Source of the DNA: Strigamia acuminata
Lineage: Eukaryota > Arthropoda > Chilopoda > Geophilomorpha > Linotaeniidae
DNA: 64,000 nucleotides
Direction: 5' to 3'
NCBI GenBank assembly: GCA_949358305.1
Contig: OX442321.1
Span: 2,567,605-2,631,604 of the forward strand
Shown here piece after piece: positions 1 through 10,000 of this stretch. Below the pieces are notes generated by a model. That model did not search any database. It saw only the letters and a program-made list of their open reading frames with translations, and was not told the DNA's origin. Positions within the stretch are counted from its first letter, which is position 1, and each line of letters starts with the position of its first letter. The translations under genes were made by a program, and so were the position numbers.

Positions 1-660
1 AAAATACACAAGTATTAAATGTGGGATAAAAATACAAAATAACGAGTAAAAATCAACACATTAAAGGGAATGTGAACCGTAAAACGCCAGTTTTCACACA
101 TTGTGATCGATTTCCAACATTGTCAAAGGTACAGAACTACTTTTCCGCGTAGTAGAACACAGTACACAGTTAGGCGTAAACCGGCTGGCATAGGTCAACG
201 TTGGAGTGGTTTTGAGTATAGTAAATTAATTTTCATAACTTAAAAAGTGTATTTTAGTGTGATAGATATTTTGTTAGATCATTTTATATGTTTAAAATAC
301 AAGTAGAATTCGTTTATATCTTTGACCGTGTTGTGTTGATTGTAATTTAAAACTGATTTATTGATGCTGATGGGTTTTGTTTGTTGTTTGTTTTTGTGTA
401 TTACCAGTATTATTATTTGGAATCGTGACATCTTTATCGCAGAAGTTCATAAAGTTGTCACAACGGTTATTACTACCACTTCCTGGTGTGCGTACAATAG
501 TTTAATTTGATTTCTTTCCTACCAAAAGTTGCAACAAAGATTATTAATAGAAACCACTTGCTAGTGTGCATTTAATTGCTCAATTTTATCGTTTTCCCCC
601 AAATGTTGCAACTACAATCATTATAGTGGTTGAGTCATGCTAATTGCCGTTATTGTTACT
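1..660. repeat. AT-rich 5' flank of peptide gene 1, repeated elsewhere
   Basis: No gene is visible here. Positions 221-370 closely match 21731-21890, and 391-470 match 19186-19240, which lies upstream of the second intact peptide gene. The segment 479-627 holds two degenerate ~75-bp units with the core GTGTGCATTTAATTG followed by TTGCAACTACAATCATTAT. The same unit recurs upstream of every member of the peptide gene family. It is therefore the shared 5' flank of a locally duplicated gene unit. Confidence 0.6.
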
Positions 661-665
661 TGTTT

Positions 666-674
666 AATATAAAG
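666..674 (+). promoter_or_regulatory. TATA-like box of peptide gene 1
   Basis: AATATAAAG lies about 110 bp before the 5' splice donor. The leader after it (around 675-781) is conserved in the paralogues at about 20450-20552, 2985-3101 and 37375-37475, which fits a transcribed first exon. The exact start of transcription is not known. Confidence 0.5.
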
Positions 675-892
675 CAGCAAAAAACTGAAACTGTTCACAC
701 GGTATAGTTCCCAACAACTGACCAACAACTAAACCAACTAAACGGCATATTCGTATATCCAGTATCCAAGTGTGCACCTAGGTAAGCTCTTTTGGCAAAC
801 AAAAACCTTTTTTTCAATTTCAAACTATGAGTATTTTGCCGTTTCTAGCCGACATAGCTTTTACATTATCTTCTTCTGTTTTTGTCAGCAGT

Positions 893-1105
893 ATGAAGCC
901 GTACCAGATCCTTTTTGTTTTTCTAATTGTTTTGGGGCTAAATGAAGTGATGGCTGCATATTGTTATTGGGCTGGAACTGCCCCGATATGTGAAGGCGTT
1001 TGCGCTGTCGGTTTCGCCCGTTGCAGACGTGACAAATCCGGTGATGGTTCAAGGTGTTGGACGGGAGAAAAGCAGTACTGTTGTGTTGAACGACATGATT
1101 GTTAA
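893..1105 (+). CDS. Secreted eight-cysteine small peptide, copy 1 (intact)
   Basis: The product is 70 residues. It has a hydrophobic signal peptide (MKPYQILFVFLIVLGL, likely cut near residue 21) and a ~49-residue mature part with eight cysteines, including a CC pair, suggesting four disulfides. I chose the ATG at 893 rather than the in-frame ATG at 827. The stretch 782-888 is a good intron (GGTAAGC donor, TTTGTCAG acceptor) conserved in all paralogues, so 827 is intronic. A poly(A) signal AATAAA is at 1204-1209. Function is unknown. The fold class (short, secreted, cysteine-rich, locally amplified) is typical of defence or antimicrobial peptides, but similar architecture occurs in other secreted peptides, and no known family motif is certain. 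Confidence 0.8.
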   Translation: MKPYQILFVFLIVLGLNEVMAAYCYWAGTAPICEGVCAVGFARCRRDKSGDGSRCWTGEKQYCCVERHDC

Positions 1106-1559
1106 TTATATTTGCCGATGAAAAATACTGGACTACTTGGCTAAAAATGTACTCCAAACTATATATTTTAATTTCCGAATTATGTAGCTCAAAACGATTG
1201 GCAAATAAAATTTAAAAGATTAATTTAGTGTCTTTTGAACTCTCTTGTCTTTACATTTTACGACTGATTTAGATAACAAGAAACAAATAAAAACACTAAT
1301 TTTATTGAGTTCATGATTGAAAACGAATCTTAACTCGATTGCGGAAGCAGTTTTTAAAAAATAAAAAAGCAAAAATCAAAAAAAAAAAACCTGTATTATA
1401 AGTGTGGCCCACAACAACCGATCTTCTTCCAAGATGTTGGACACCCTTGTCCTAGACATATACGTTCCCTACAAACTCCTGAGAAAGGTAAGTATTTTAA
1501 CAACTATTTTCAATTTATAGCATAAACGATTGAATTTAACATTTGTTGGCCTTTAATCC
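1106..1559. other. 3' UTR of peptide gene 1 and AT-rich spacer
   Basis: The 3' UTR reaches about 1230. The rest is AT-rich with an A-run near 1370-1390. A short open stretch at 1392-1495 ends in an AAAG/GTAAGT donor-like site and could be an exon relic, but I cannot assign it. Confidence 0.35.
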
Positions 1560-2035
1560 GTTGTCTAGGGGTCGAAAACCCCATCACCCGTGTTGCTGTG
1601 CCATGAAGACACGCTACACCCGCAACTGACCCGTCACACACAGGGCGGATGCCCCATGGGTGACGTGGTCGGTCACAAACGAACATTCTGTCGTACATAC
1701 CTGTACGACCCATGTGACCACTCATGGAAGCTGCAACAGAGACATCTCTTCCGTGTTACTGAGCGTTACTATGGTGAATGGTGAGGAGAGCAGAGCTACT
1801 CGGGGCATGGCTGCCCTTTCTGCTTGATCGTCCTTGCACTCATCTCACCCGTGCTACCAGCTGCTCGGATCTGTCAACCTCCTTAGCCGACAGCCACAGC
1901 TCTTCTTTCTCTCTCTCACCACACCACTCGGCTCACTCCTTCCCCGGCTGGGTCAGTCCACCCGCAAAGGAGGATGACTTTGCGGCCAGAGAGCAGTGTG
2001 TGGAGTGACGCGGGTCACCGTGGGTGGCCAGACGG
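1560..2035. other. GC-rich island of unknown origin
   Basis: The base composition is clearly different from the AT-rich surroundings. Short open frames exist on both strands (64-76 codons), but none resembles a known protein. Short inverted segments are visible around 1650-1730. The sequence just after it, 2039-2090, is repeated at about 37545-37600, which suggests an inserted repeat, but no termini or target duplication were found. Confidence 0.35.
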
Positions 2036-2507
2036 TCACATATAGATCAAAACAATTGGTGGATGTAGCCATGGTTTATTTCACATTTTGAGGGTGAGTT
2101 TATAATTTTGACCAGCAGTGTACGTAACAAAACTGAAATCACCCCCCTAAAATTTTCAAAAGTCATGTAAAAAATGCATACATTTTCAATATTAAAACAT
2201 TTAAATTTCTTTTAAAATGGAACGTAACTAAATTTGAAACCCCCCCACTCTCCCTAAGTAATAACCGTAATAAAATTGGAAAACCTCCCCCCCCCTTGGA
2301 GCATTATGTATTTTATGGACGGTCCCTTCTTTGCAGGAGATCAGTATAGTGGCAATGGCTACGTTGCCATAAAACGGGGATAGGGAAATTTGTAGCTGAA
2401 ATTTGTAGCTAAAAATAAAAGACCTAAATAGGTCGTTTAAATATCTGTTTACAAATTTTCTCATTCAAATGACCGCCATCTTGGATCTCTGTTAGATCAA
2501 TCAAAAT
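2036..2507. other. AT-rich spacer, no gene seen
   Basis: The first ~50 bases match 37545-37600. The remainder has homopolymer C runs near 2242 and 2288 and no supportable gene. Confidence 0.3.
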
Positions 2508-2653
2508 GCTGAAGGCAGGATTAATTTAGACCTACATTATTTTTAACTTCCGGACAAACGGCTTTCCTTTCGACCAGGATTTCAGTCAATCCGGATTTTT
2601 TTATTCCTTTTTTTCGACCAAGAATATTTTTGACCTCAACCAGATAATTTTCG

Positions 2654-3000
2654 ACCATTTGCTGGTGCATATTTAATTGCTTCGTTTGTGTTCTTTAAAG
2701 GAAATCCTGCAACTACAATCATTATTGCGACACAGTGTGGATTTAGTCCTTGCGCTGTCAAACCGGTTTGTTTATGAGTTTCCACGTAAGCAAATAAATA
2801 ATCGACCGTGAAAAGATTAATTACTTAATTAGAGTGCTTTTCAGGAAATTTTGCAACTGTGATCATTAATACCAGACTTCCTGGTGTGCATTTAATTGCC
2901 TAGTTTGTCATTTTCCTCCAAATGTTGCACTTCAACATCATTTTCACATTTCCTGTTGTGCCGCTATTGTCTTTTGATCTATATAATGCAGCATAAACTA
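2654..3000. repeat. Degenerate ~75-bp units upstream of pseudogene 3211
   Basis: At least three units with the pattern CTGGTG(T)GCAT, TTTAATTGC, TTTCC, AAATGTTGCAACT, ATCATTA occur at about 2660-2730, 2820-2870 and 2880-2945. They match units before the other peptide genes. A TATA-like stretch ATATAATG follows at about 2982. Confidence 0.5.
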
Positions 3001-3210
3001 GAACTCTTCAGAAGTGTCATTTCCCAGAACTAACAAACTGTCTCCAAGTAAACGCTAATTCCGCCAGCATATTTGTAGTCAGTATCCAAGTGAGCATCTA
3101 GGTAAGCTCTTTTTGGTTCAACTTATTGAAACCGAAAAACTTTTTTTTCAACTTCAAACTACCTAGCTCTTACATTTAAATTTTTTTCTTCTTTTTTATT
3201 TCTCAGCATT

Positions 3211-3425
3211 ATGAAGTCGTACCAGTTTCTTGTTGTTTTCTAATCGTTTTGGGGCTGAATCAAGCGGCTGCAATATGTTATTGGGTAGGAACAGCACCTT
3301 TTTGCGCTGGGAAGTGCGATAGCGAGTCTTACCAGTGCAAAACTGACAAGAGAGGTGATGGTAAGGTGTGCTATACAGGAACCAAGTCTTACTGTTGTTC
3401 CTCACAGAGTGAATGTCCCTCTTAA
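3211..3425 (+). pseudogene. Eight-cysteine peptide pseudogene, copy 3
   Basis: It keeps the family gene structure, with a 5' UTR intron at 3102-3206 (GTAAGC donor, TTTCTCAG acceptor) and an ATG at 3211. The T-run near 3235-3241 is one base shorter than in the intact genes, so the signal-peptide frame hits TAA within eleven codons. The cysteine-rich mature part downstream (about 3265-3425) is otherwise open, with all eight cysteines and a stop at 3423-3425. The same lesion is present in the duplicate at 42574. Poly(A) signal AATAAA is near 3550. Confidence 0.8.
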
Positions 3426-3715
3426 ACGTTTGAATAAAAATGTTTGTCAATTACAAATACTGGACTACGCTTGTAAATGTTAAAAATTATATAAAAATTA
3501 TATAAAGTTTAGTATTTGCATTATGTATTGTAGCTCAAAATAAGTGACAAATAAAAATTCAAAGATTAATTTTGTACCGTATTTTGAAATCACACATATC
3601 ACACCGTACATAAGTGTACATAACACACTGTACACACAAGCTTATCATGATTATCGTTTCAACTTCAATTTAAGCTGCGAGTTCCCGTCATGTGATTTGA
3701 TTTACACCAATGCTA

Positions 3716-3850
3716 TACTCTGGCCATGGATAAGTTGGGCCTATTTTCCATAGGATGAGCCTTTTCACTGGTGTAGTGATACCAAAAATAGATCAATAAT
3801 TGGCCAAAACCAGGCGCCATTTTTTTAGCGATAGATCGCCTCGTCAAAGC
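3716..3850 (+). repeat. Left end of a TACTCT-family inverted-repeat element
   Basis: After a TA at 3714-3715 the sequence begins TACTCTGG and contains GAGCCTTTTCACTGGTGTAG near 3757-3777. The inverse of these features occurs at 18625-18688, ending CAGAGTA then TA. The complete element at 21093-21517 has the same terminal plan. The interval 3716-18688 may be one old element swollen by nested insertions. Confidence 0.4.
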
Positions 3851-4115
3851 GATGTTTGGACGCATTTGTGCGATTGAATGTGGCCGAACATCGCCCGCAT
3901 TCGATCGCACAAATGCGGGTGATGTTCAGTCGAATTCGATCGCACAAATGCGGGCGATGTTCGGCCGCATTCGATCGCTCAAATGCGACTGAACATCGCC
4001 CGCATTTGTGCAATCGAATGCGGTCGAATATCGTCCGCATTTGAACGATCGAATGCGGGCGATGTTCAGCCGCATTCAATCGCACAAATGCGGCTAAACA
4101 TAGCTTTGACGAGGC
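3838..4115. repeat. Foldback minisatellite (long form)
   Basis: The 13-bp terminal inverted repeats GCCTCGTCAAAGC and GCTTTGACGAGGC flank an array of alternating direct and inverted ~30-40-bp units built from GCGATGTTCGGCCGCATTCG and TCGCACAAATGCGG. The paralogous locus at 43200-43307 has the same ends but only about one palindromic unit. Confidence 0.75.
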
Positions 4116-4342
4116 GTGCGTGGAGGTAGAAAAAACACACAATAATTTTCATAAGGAATAAAAATAAATAAAGGAATAAATAAAAGAAAAGAAAATAAAT
4201 AAAAATTTAAGAACACTTTAACAAATATCACTTTTAGTTTTTATATGTAAAAGTTACATGTTCCAAAAAAGTTCAATCGCAAAATGAATGAACTTATAAC
4301 TTAAAAGTCATAAATCTATAAGTTACAAGCGTAGCACGACAC

Positions 4343-4450
4343 CACCGCCAATGCAAAACCGCCAAGACTTTAACCGCCAAGTCACAACCGCCAAAACAAT
4401 ACCGCCAAACCATTACCGCCAAAACAATACCGCCAATACCGCCAAAACAA
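4343..4450 (+). repeat. Minisatellite, unit about ACCGCCAAAACAAT
   Basis: About nine imperfect copies of a 10-15-bp ACCGCCAA-based unit occur here. The array is missing from the paralogous site near 43590. Confidence 0.7.
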
Positions 4451-5453
4451 AGTTTGCATTCACAATCATTGTCAAACAAACGGCTCTGCAAAGAATTACA
4501 CTTGCGGAAATAGAAACCGTCATCTTGGTTAATTCAATTTGAAGGGGAATACAATAAACAAATTTTATTTCAAATTATTTTCATCATACACAAAGAATTA
4601 ATCTATCATTATTTGTTCATGGAAAAACTATTAACTTATCCCACCAAATTCCTAACAACTTGGTTCAAACGCTGTATTAAAATATACAGCTCTACATCAC
4701 AACACATTTCTCATTTTGTCTCCTGAGACTCACAGACTAAGTTCAATGGAACTCAGGCTAAATTTCCAATTATAAATGAACATTAACATGCCTGACAATT
4801 TTTGACTGACACTCTTCATCACAATACGCTTCGGATACAGGGGACAATTTAGTTTATTATGTTAATTCTGTTGATTGTCACATTATCGGTCAGCCATTGA
4901 AAAACGAATAATGAAAAGAATGAAACGGGTTCTGCTGCACTATTGTCTGCAAACTAAAAAGGAAATAATTGACTCACGCCTCCACGGGGAGAAACGAGTA
5001 ATTTTTCGTGTGAATTTTTCAAATTATAGATGGTTGCGTCATCTGGTTGCACCCTGAATAAACAAAAAGATAAATTTTACTGAGGTGACTCTCTTCAAGT
5101 TTACTCTGATTAACTAAAATTTTATCATAAAATAAACATCCATCTACAAAATATTGTATCTGATAAGGAATTTAACGGCAAAAATAATTTTTTAGTTAGA
5201 TCGATCAATGATAAAAAAATAAGAAATTTTAATTTTAAATAATTACCATCAACAATGAGCCCAATTTTTTTCAGTTGTAATGAGCCAAGAATAATTCTCT
5301 AGCTCACTGATGCTTAGACAAGACTTATCATAAAAAATACTTCTCAATTAACTTAACTTACTAATTATTTATTCTGGCTTAGAATAAGAAGAAATTACAG
5401 TGATAGAAATTATACAGGTTAAAATAAAGATAGAATGAGTTGGAAAAAATAAT
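4451..5453. repeat. AT-rich non-coding block shared by three loci
   Basis: It matches 43610-44620 almost exactly and 21925-22560 more distantly. A short piece also recurs at 37190-37330. It contains a 60-codon open frame at 4875-5057, but the diverged 22-kb copy does not preserve that frame, so I do not call a gene. In each case the block lies downstream of a peptide gene or pseudogene. Confidence 0.6.
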
Positions 5454-5731
5454 GAAATGTTTCGGATCACGGCGAAAACGTTGATTCGACGTTCTCGGCG
5501 TCCGGGCGACGATAACAACTCGTTCTCGTCGAGTTTCGGCTAACTCTTCGACGCTCGTCTCGATTTTTGTCTCGGCGTCGCTCCACGGTGAAAACGGACT
5601 TATTCCGTTGCACTAAACCTCTACGAACTCGTCTGGTACGAATCGGCTCACGTCGACTCGCTTGATCAACCGGACTCGTTCCGTCACTTCAAACTCGCTA
5701 CTTCGCAACTCCGTCGTCGTGGCGACGTATT
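5454..5731. other. Left part of an unassigned GC-rich block (split by copia)
   Basis: The composition switches sharply at about 5455. The block continues at 12857 after the copia insertion, and the uninterrupted version is at 44625-46260. No protein family is recognised. Confidence 0.45.
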
Positions 5732-6218
5732 TGTTGGTCTAAAGACCGTGTTTTTATCGATGAATATGTTTATTCTCTATTGATTTCGATGTTACCTTTT
5801 ATTTAGAGATGTCTCATATGTAATTCCATACTCTTGTCTTGTTCTTATATGATTTATTCTATCACCAAGTGATTTGTTCTCAATTAATGCTAATTTCCGG
5901 CACCAGGGTGCCACCACCACTGTTATCTGAATTCAACATGGCGGAACACACAGGTGTGTGTCTTCTAGCTATTTCTCCAATGTGTAATGTATATTTTCGT
6001 TTTATTAAAGTGTATATTTTGTTTAAGCTTTGTGTTTATGTTTAAGCACCTCCTGTGCAAGTTTTCCAGCGCATATAAGCGGCATTAGGCCGCGCGCTTT
6101 TACGAAACGAATCGCGAACGTTCGTGCGCGAAGCACGACGCCATTTTGCGTTGCTTCGCACTTCGCAAACACGCTTCCCGTCAGTTATTCAACTGATTTC
6201 GCGCACTCCTCTGCTACA
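5732..6218 (+). repeat. 5' LTR of the copia element
   Basis: This 487-bp repeat begins TGTTGGTC and ends CTCTGCTACA. Its last ten bases imitate the 3' acceptor end of initiator tRNA-Met and form an inverted repeat with the adjacent PBS. Confidence 0.95.
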
Positions 6219-6219
6219 T

Positions 6220-6237
6220 TGGTAGCAGAGGATGGTT
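6220..6237 (+). promoter_or_regulatory. Primer binding site, initiator tRNA-Met
   Basis: TGGTAGCAGAGGATGGTT starts one base after the LTR and is the exact complement of the last 18 bases of animal initiator tRNA-Met (from established tRNA sequence). It would prime minus-strand DNA synthesis. Confidence 0.9.
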
Positions 6238-7097
6238 CCTTGCTATTTTCGAATTATTTCCGCTAATTTTCGACGTGAAATTCGCGAAATTTCGCGAGTG
6301 CCGCGCCGAAATTTTATTTTTGCAGATTTTCGACGATTTCCGGCCGATTTTCGTCCTGTGCACGTTCGCCACGACGCCCGAGACGTTCCATCGACGTTTC
6401 AAGCGATCTGCATCGTTGATTTGTTTAATTTTGCCCGATTTTCCGCGTCTTTCGCGATTTTCGAGGCAAATTTTCATTTATTTACAGTTTTTCACACCGG
6501 TTTCGTCGTTCGACACTGCTTAGCGAAGAGCGGCAGTTGCAACGAGAAACGAATAGACATTATTCGCGGCTTAGTTCCCCGGAGAACGGTCGTTATACGC
6601 CGATCTGATCAAGAGGAAGAAGAGCCTCGAATTTTCGAGAAGAATTCGGACATTAACGTCCGAATTGCGCTTTTTCCGGTTTTTCGAGAAAACCGTGCCG
6701 TGCCTTCATTTGCACGAGGACTGCAACCGCAGTTGATTCACCTATTTCTCCTATTTTCGCAATTACCTTTGTTAATTTTAAGAGGGGATTTTGGTGGGTT
6801 TATTAGAATCCTTGGCGCCCTACGCTCGATTCCGAGCACCGCGTCATTGTATTCTGTGGTGAGGCTGAGCCCTGCGCCACCTGACATTCCCGTGACCCCA
6901 GGTGGTCGTAAAGGACGTCAGGGGGACACTCACCACAGGTTATCAGGCAATTGTAGCATTGCCTCCCAATTCGTGGTTTTCCGCCTTGAAAGTGCTAGTG
7001 ACGTGCTTCAGTGCAGTGCTCCGATCAAGTGTACCACATCAGTGCCATTCTCTGAGCCTTTGTGTTCTCCGCGTTGTGTTTTGTCTAGCGATTCACG

Positions 7098-10000
7098 ATG
7101 CAAAAAGCAGCAGCTTCGAGTGCTCTAGTTCCGGTCCTCGGTGTCGGAAATTACGAGGACTGGCGGATGGCGATGCAGTTCTTGTTAAAATCCGAGGGGC
7201 TCTGGAGACACGTGACAGAGGCCAAGGAGGCGGAACACATTGCAACCTTGACGCCCAAGGAACTCGATCGTTACATGATAAAAAAGGACAAAGCATTAGG
7301 GCACATTTACATCCACGTGAGCCCCAGCAAGCGCACAGTTCTTGAGACTTGCAACACGCCAAAGGAGGCGTGGGAGACACTCGCTAAGATCTACGCGCCA
7401 AGTTCCAGGGCCCGTCAAGCGGCCATGCGCTGGGACTTCTTAAATCTGCAGCTTCAACCCAATGAGGACATGCCAGATTTTATTGCCCGCGTGGACAATT
7501 ACGTGCGACAATTAAGGGATGTTAATGAAATTATTAGCCCAATTCATCACGCGTATCAATACTTAAAGTGTTTGCCGCCTGAATACGCGCAGGCTACCTT
7601 CGCGATCTACCATTGGCCAGATCCCCAGTTTACGCCGAAGGATGTCGCCGAACAGTTAATTTCCGAACATATGCGTCTTAAATCAACTGGGCTGCTCGGA
7701 TCATCTCAATCGTCAGCTCATGCTTCTAAAGGACAATTTCGGCCGCGTAATAAATCTGGTCCACGCGATTTATCAACCGTGAAGTGTTTTAATTGTGATC
7801 AATTCGGACATTATGCGAACCGATGTCCACGTCCACCTCGACAAAATCAGAATCAACCCACGGTCACGCTGCAACGTAATTCTCGCAGCAAGAGTCGCAG
7901 GCGTAACAAAAACGCTGCCGCGAAGGTCAATAATACCAGACCCCGTGAAAACTCTCTTCCACATCGAGAGGGGACATTCTTTGTCAATGCGCCGCAAGTT
8001 GTCCAACGTCCAGTAGCCCATTTCATGCAATCCAATGAATGGATACTGGATTGCGGCGCCACAGACCATGTGTCTCACGTGCGTGCAGGATTCACCAAAT
8101 TCACCGATGTGATCCCATTTGACATTGAGTTAGGACAGGGCAAGTCCCAAGTAACGGGCAAAGGAACGGTTCGACTTCTCCTAGCGATTGACAAGACGCG
8201 ATGCACCGTTAATTTGACCAATGTCTTATATGCGCCGAATTTCGAGGCAAACTTGATCTCCGTGTCCAAGATTGATAAAGCTCGACATCATATCCACATT
8301 TTCAATAGTGAGATTCATGTTTACCAATCGGACATTCGCAGCCCTCTCATCCGTGCAAAGGAGAGAGGTGGTCTTTACTATGTGGACGGTTTATGTTCGA
8401 ATCCGACATTTGCGACGACGGTCTCTCCTACGACACAACCGACGATTCCCGCGTCGCCAGCGCAAATGTACGTGACAACCGAAGAAGATTTCCCGAACAT
8501 TCCGAAGCATAGACAGGGAAAAGGGTCGAAACAACGGGAAATAACGGATTTCCGGATTGAGATGCCAGCTATTGAACATGTAAAGCAAATTTCTGTACAA
8601 CAAGCTCCTCAAACCAATCCGATTCCTCCTCCCATTCCCACGCAAATCCATAATAACCTGACCACTCCTCCATCCTATGCGGGTGCCTTGCAGTCAATCC
8701 CAATGGCAAATCCAACCGCAATTCAAAACGCAAATTCCTTTCCTCCCCTCGGCAATCCGTCTCAATCGAAAAAGAAGGTCATTGCCAATCCAGCTTCCGT
8801 CAAGGACGCCACCGGCTTATGGCACAGCCGACTCGGCCACCTTCACACCAAGGGAATGAAGTTGTTGGCCGCAAACGACCAAGTCTACGGAATGCAACCA
8901 GGGGAAGTCAACAGGGAATTGGCCTGCAACGATTGTCGGATCGCCAAATCGATTAGAGCCTCTCACAAGCCCGATCCGAACCCCTCGACAACGAAGCCTT
9001 TGGACCTCCTCCACATGGATATTTGGGGGCCCGCCCCTATCCCATCGTTTGGAGGAGCGCGTTTCGTCCTTACTGTCATCGACGACGCGACACGCTATTG
9101 CTGGATTATACCGCTAGCGCAGAAATCACAAGTTTTCGCAACCTTCAAGGACTTTGTTGCTCGAGTGGAAAGAATTCAAGACTCTCGAGTAAAAGCGATT
9201 CGGACGGATCGAGGCGGAGAGTTCATGTCAAACGAATTTCTCCGATATCTTCAGGATAAAGGCATTCAAGGGCAACGGACGAACCCGTCATCGCCACAGA
9301 TGAATGGCACGGCCGAGCGCATAAACAGGACAATGCTCGACAACGTCCGCGCGATCATTTCGGAAACCAAACTTCCGGATGCGCTCTGGGCCGAGCTCGC
9401 AGTTAAATTCGGATACATCAAGAACCGGTGCCCTCATTCTCGACTTAATAATCAGGTCCCATACATCCTTTGGCGACAGAGAGCCCTATCGTTACGACAC
9501 CTCCGCAAAGTCGGCTCAAAGTGCTGGGTGCACTACACCGCACCAGGCCGGAAGAAGCTGGATCCGCGGGCCTGGGAGGGGTATTTAGTCGGCTACGCCA
9601 CAGGGACCCGTGGATTCAGAATTTGGAACCCAACTGACAACAAAGTCTACGAGTCGATTCATGTCAAAGTCGATGAACGCCAATCCTATCGGAAATCGAT
9701 TAAAATTTCGTCTCAACGACCTCAAGAATCGTTCACCGGCCCTGGACAGCAATCCGTCACATTCGATGATAATCTCCAATACCATCAATGGCCGAGGGGA
9801 TCCGACTCCGAGGCGTCGGAACATTCTGCGAACGATTCCGAATGTGTGTCAACGGCATCTGCATCGATGCACACACCTCCTGCGTTTCCGCATATCCAGA
9901 TTCCACCTCCGACGACTCCAGAACGAGTCTTGCTGGATTTATGTGCGACATTACCTCCGGGTTCCGCATCCCTTCGACAATCTCATCACATTTCATATGA

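Noticed and set aside
827-892. Upstream in-frame ATG extending the peptide gene
   Set aside because: It lies inside the conserved 5' UTR intron (782-888). The same holds for 20586 before the gene at 20643.
1392-1495. Possible exon ending in GTAAGT
   Set aside because: No matching acceptor, partner exon or recognisable protein motif could be found.
3841-4100. CRISPR-like array
   Set aside because: Units alternate in orientation and are not separated by unique spacers. It is a eukaryotic foldback minisatellite.
4875-5057. 60-codon ORF repeated at 44030
   Set aside because: The repeat is part of the segmental duplication, and the diverged third copy near 22200 does not keep the frame.
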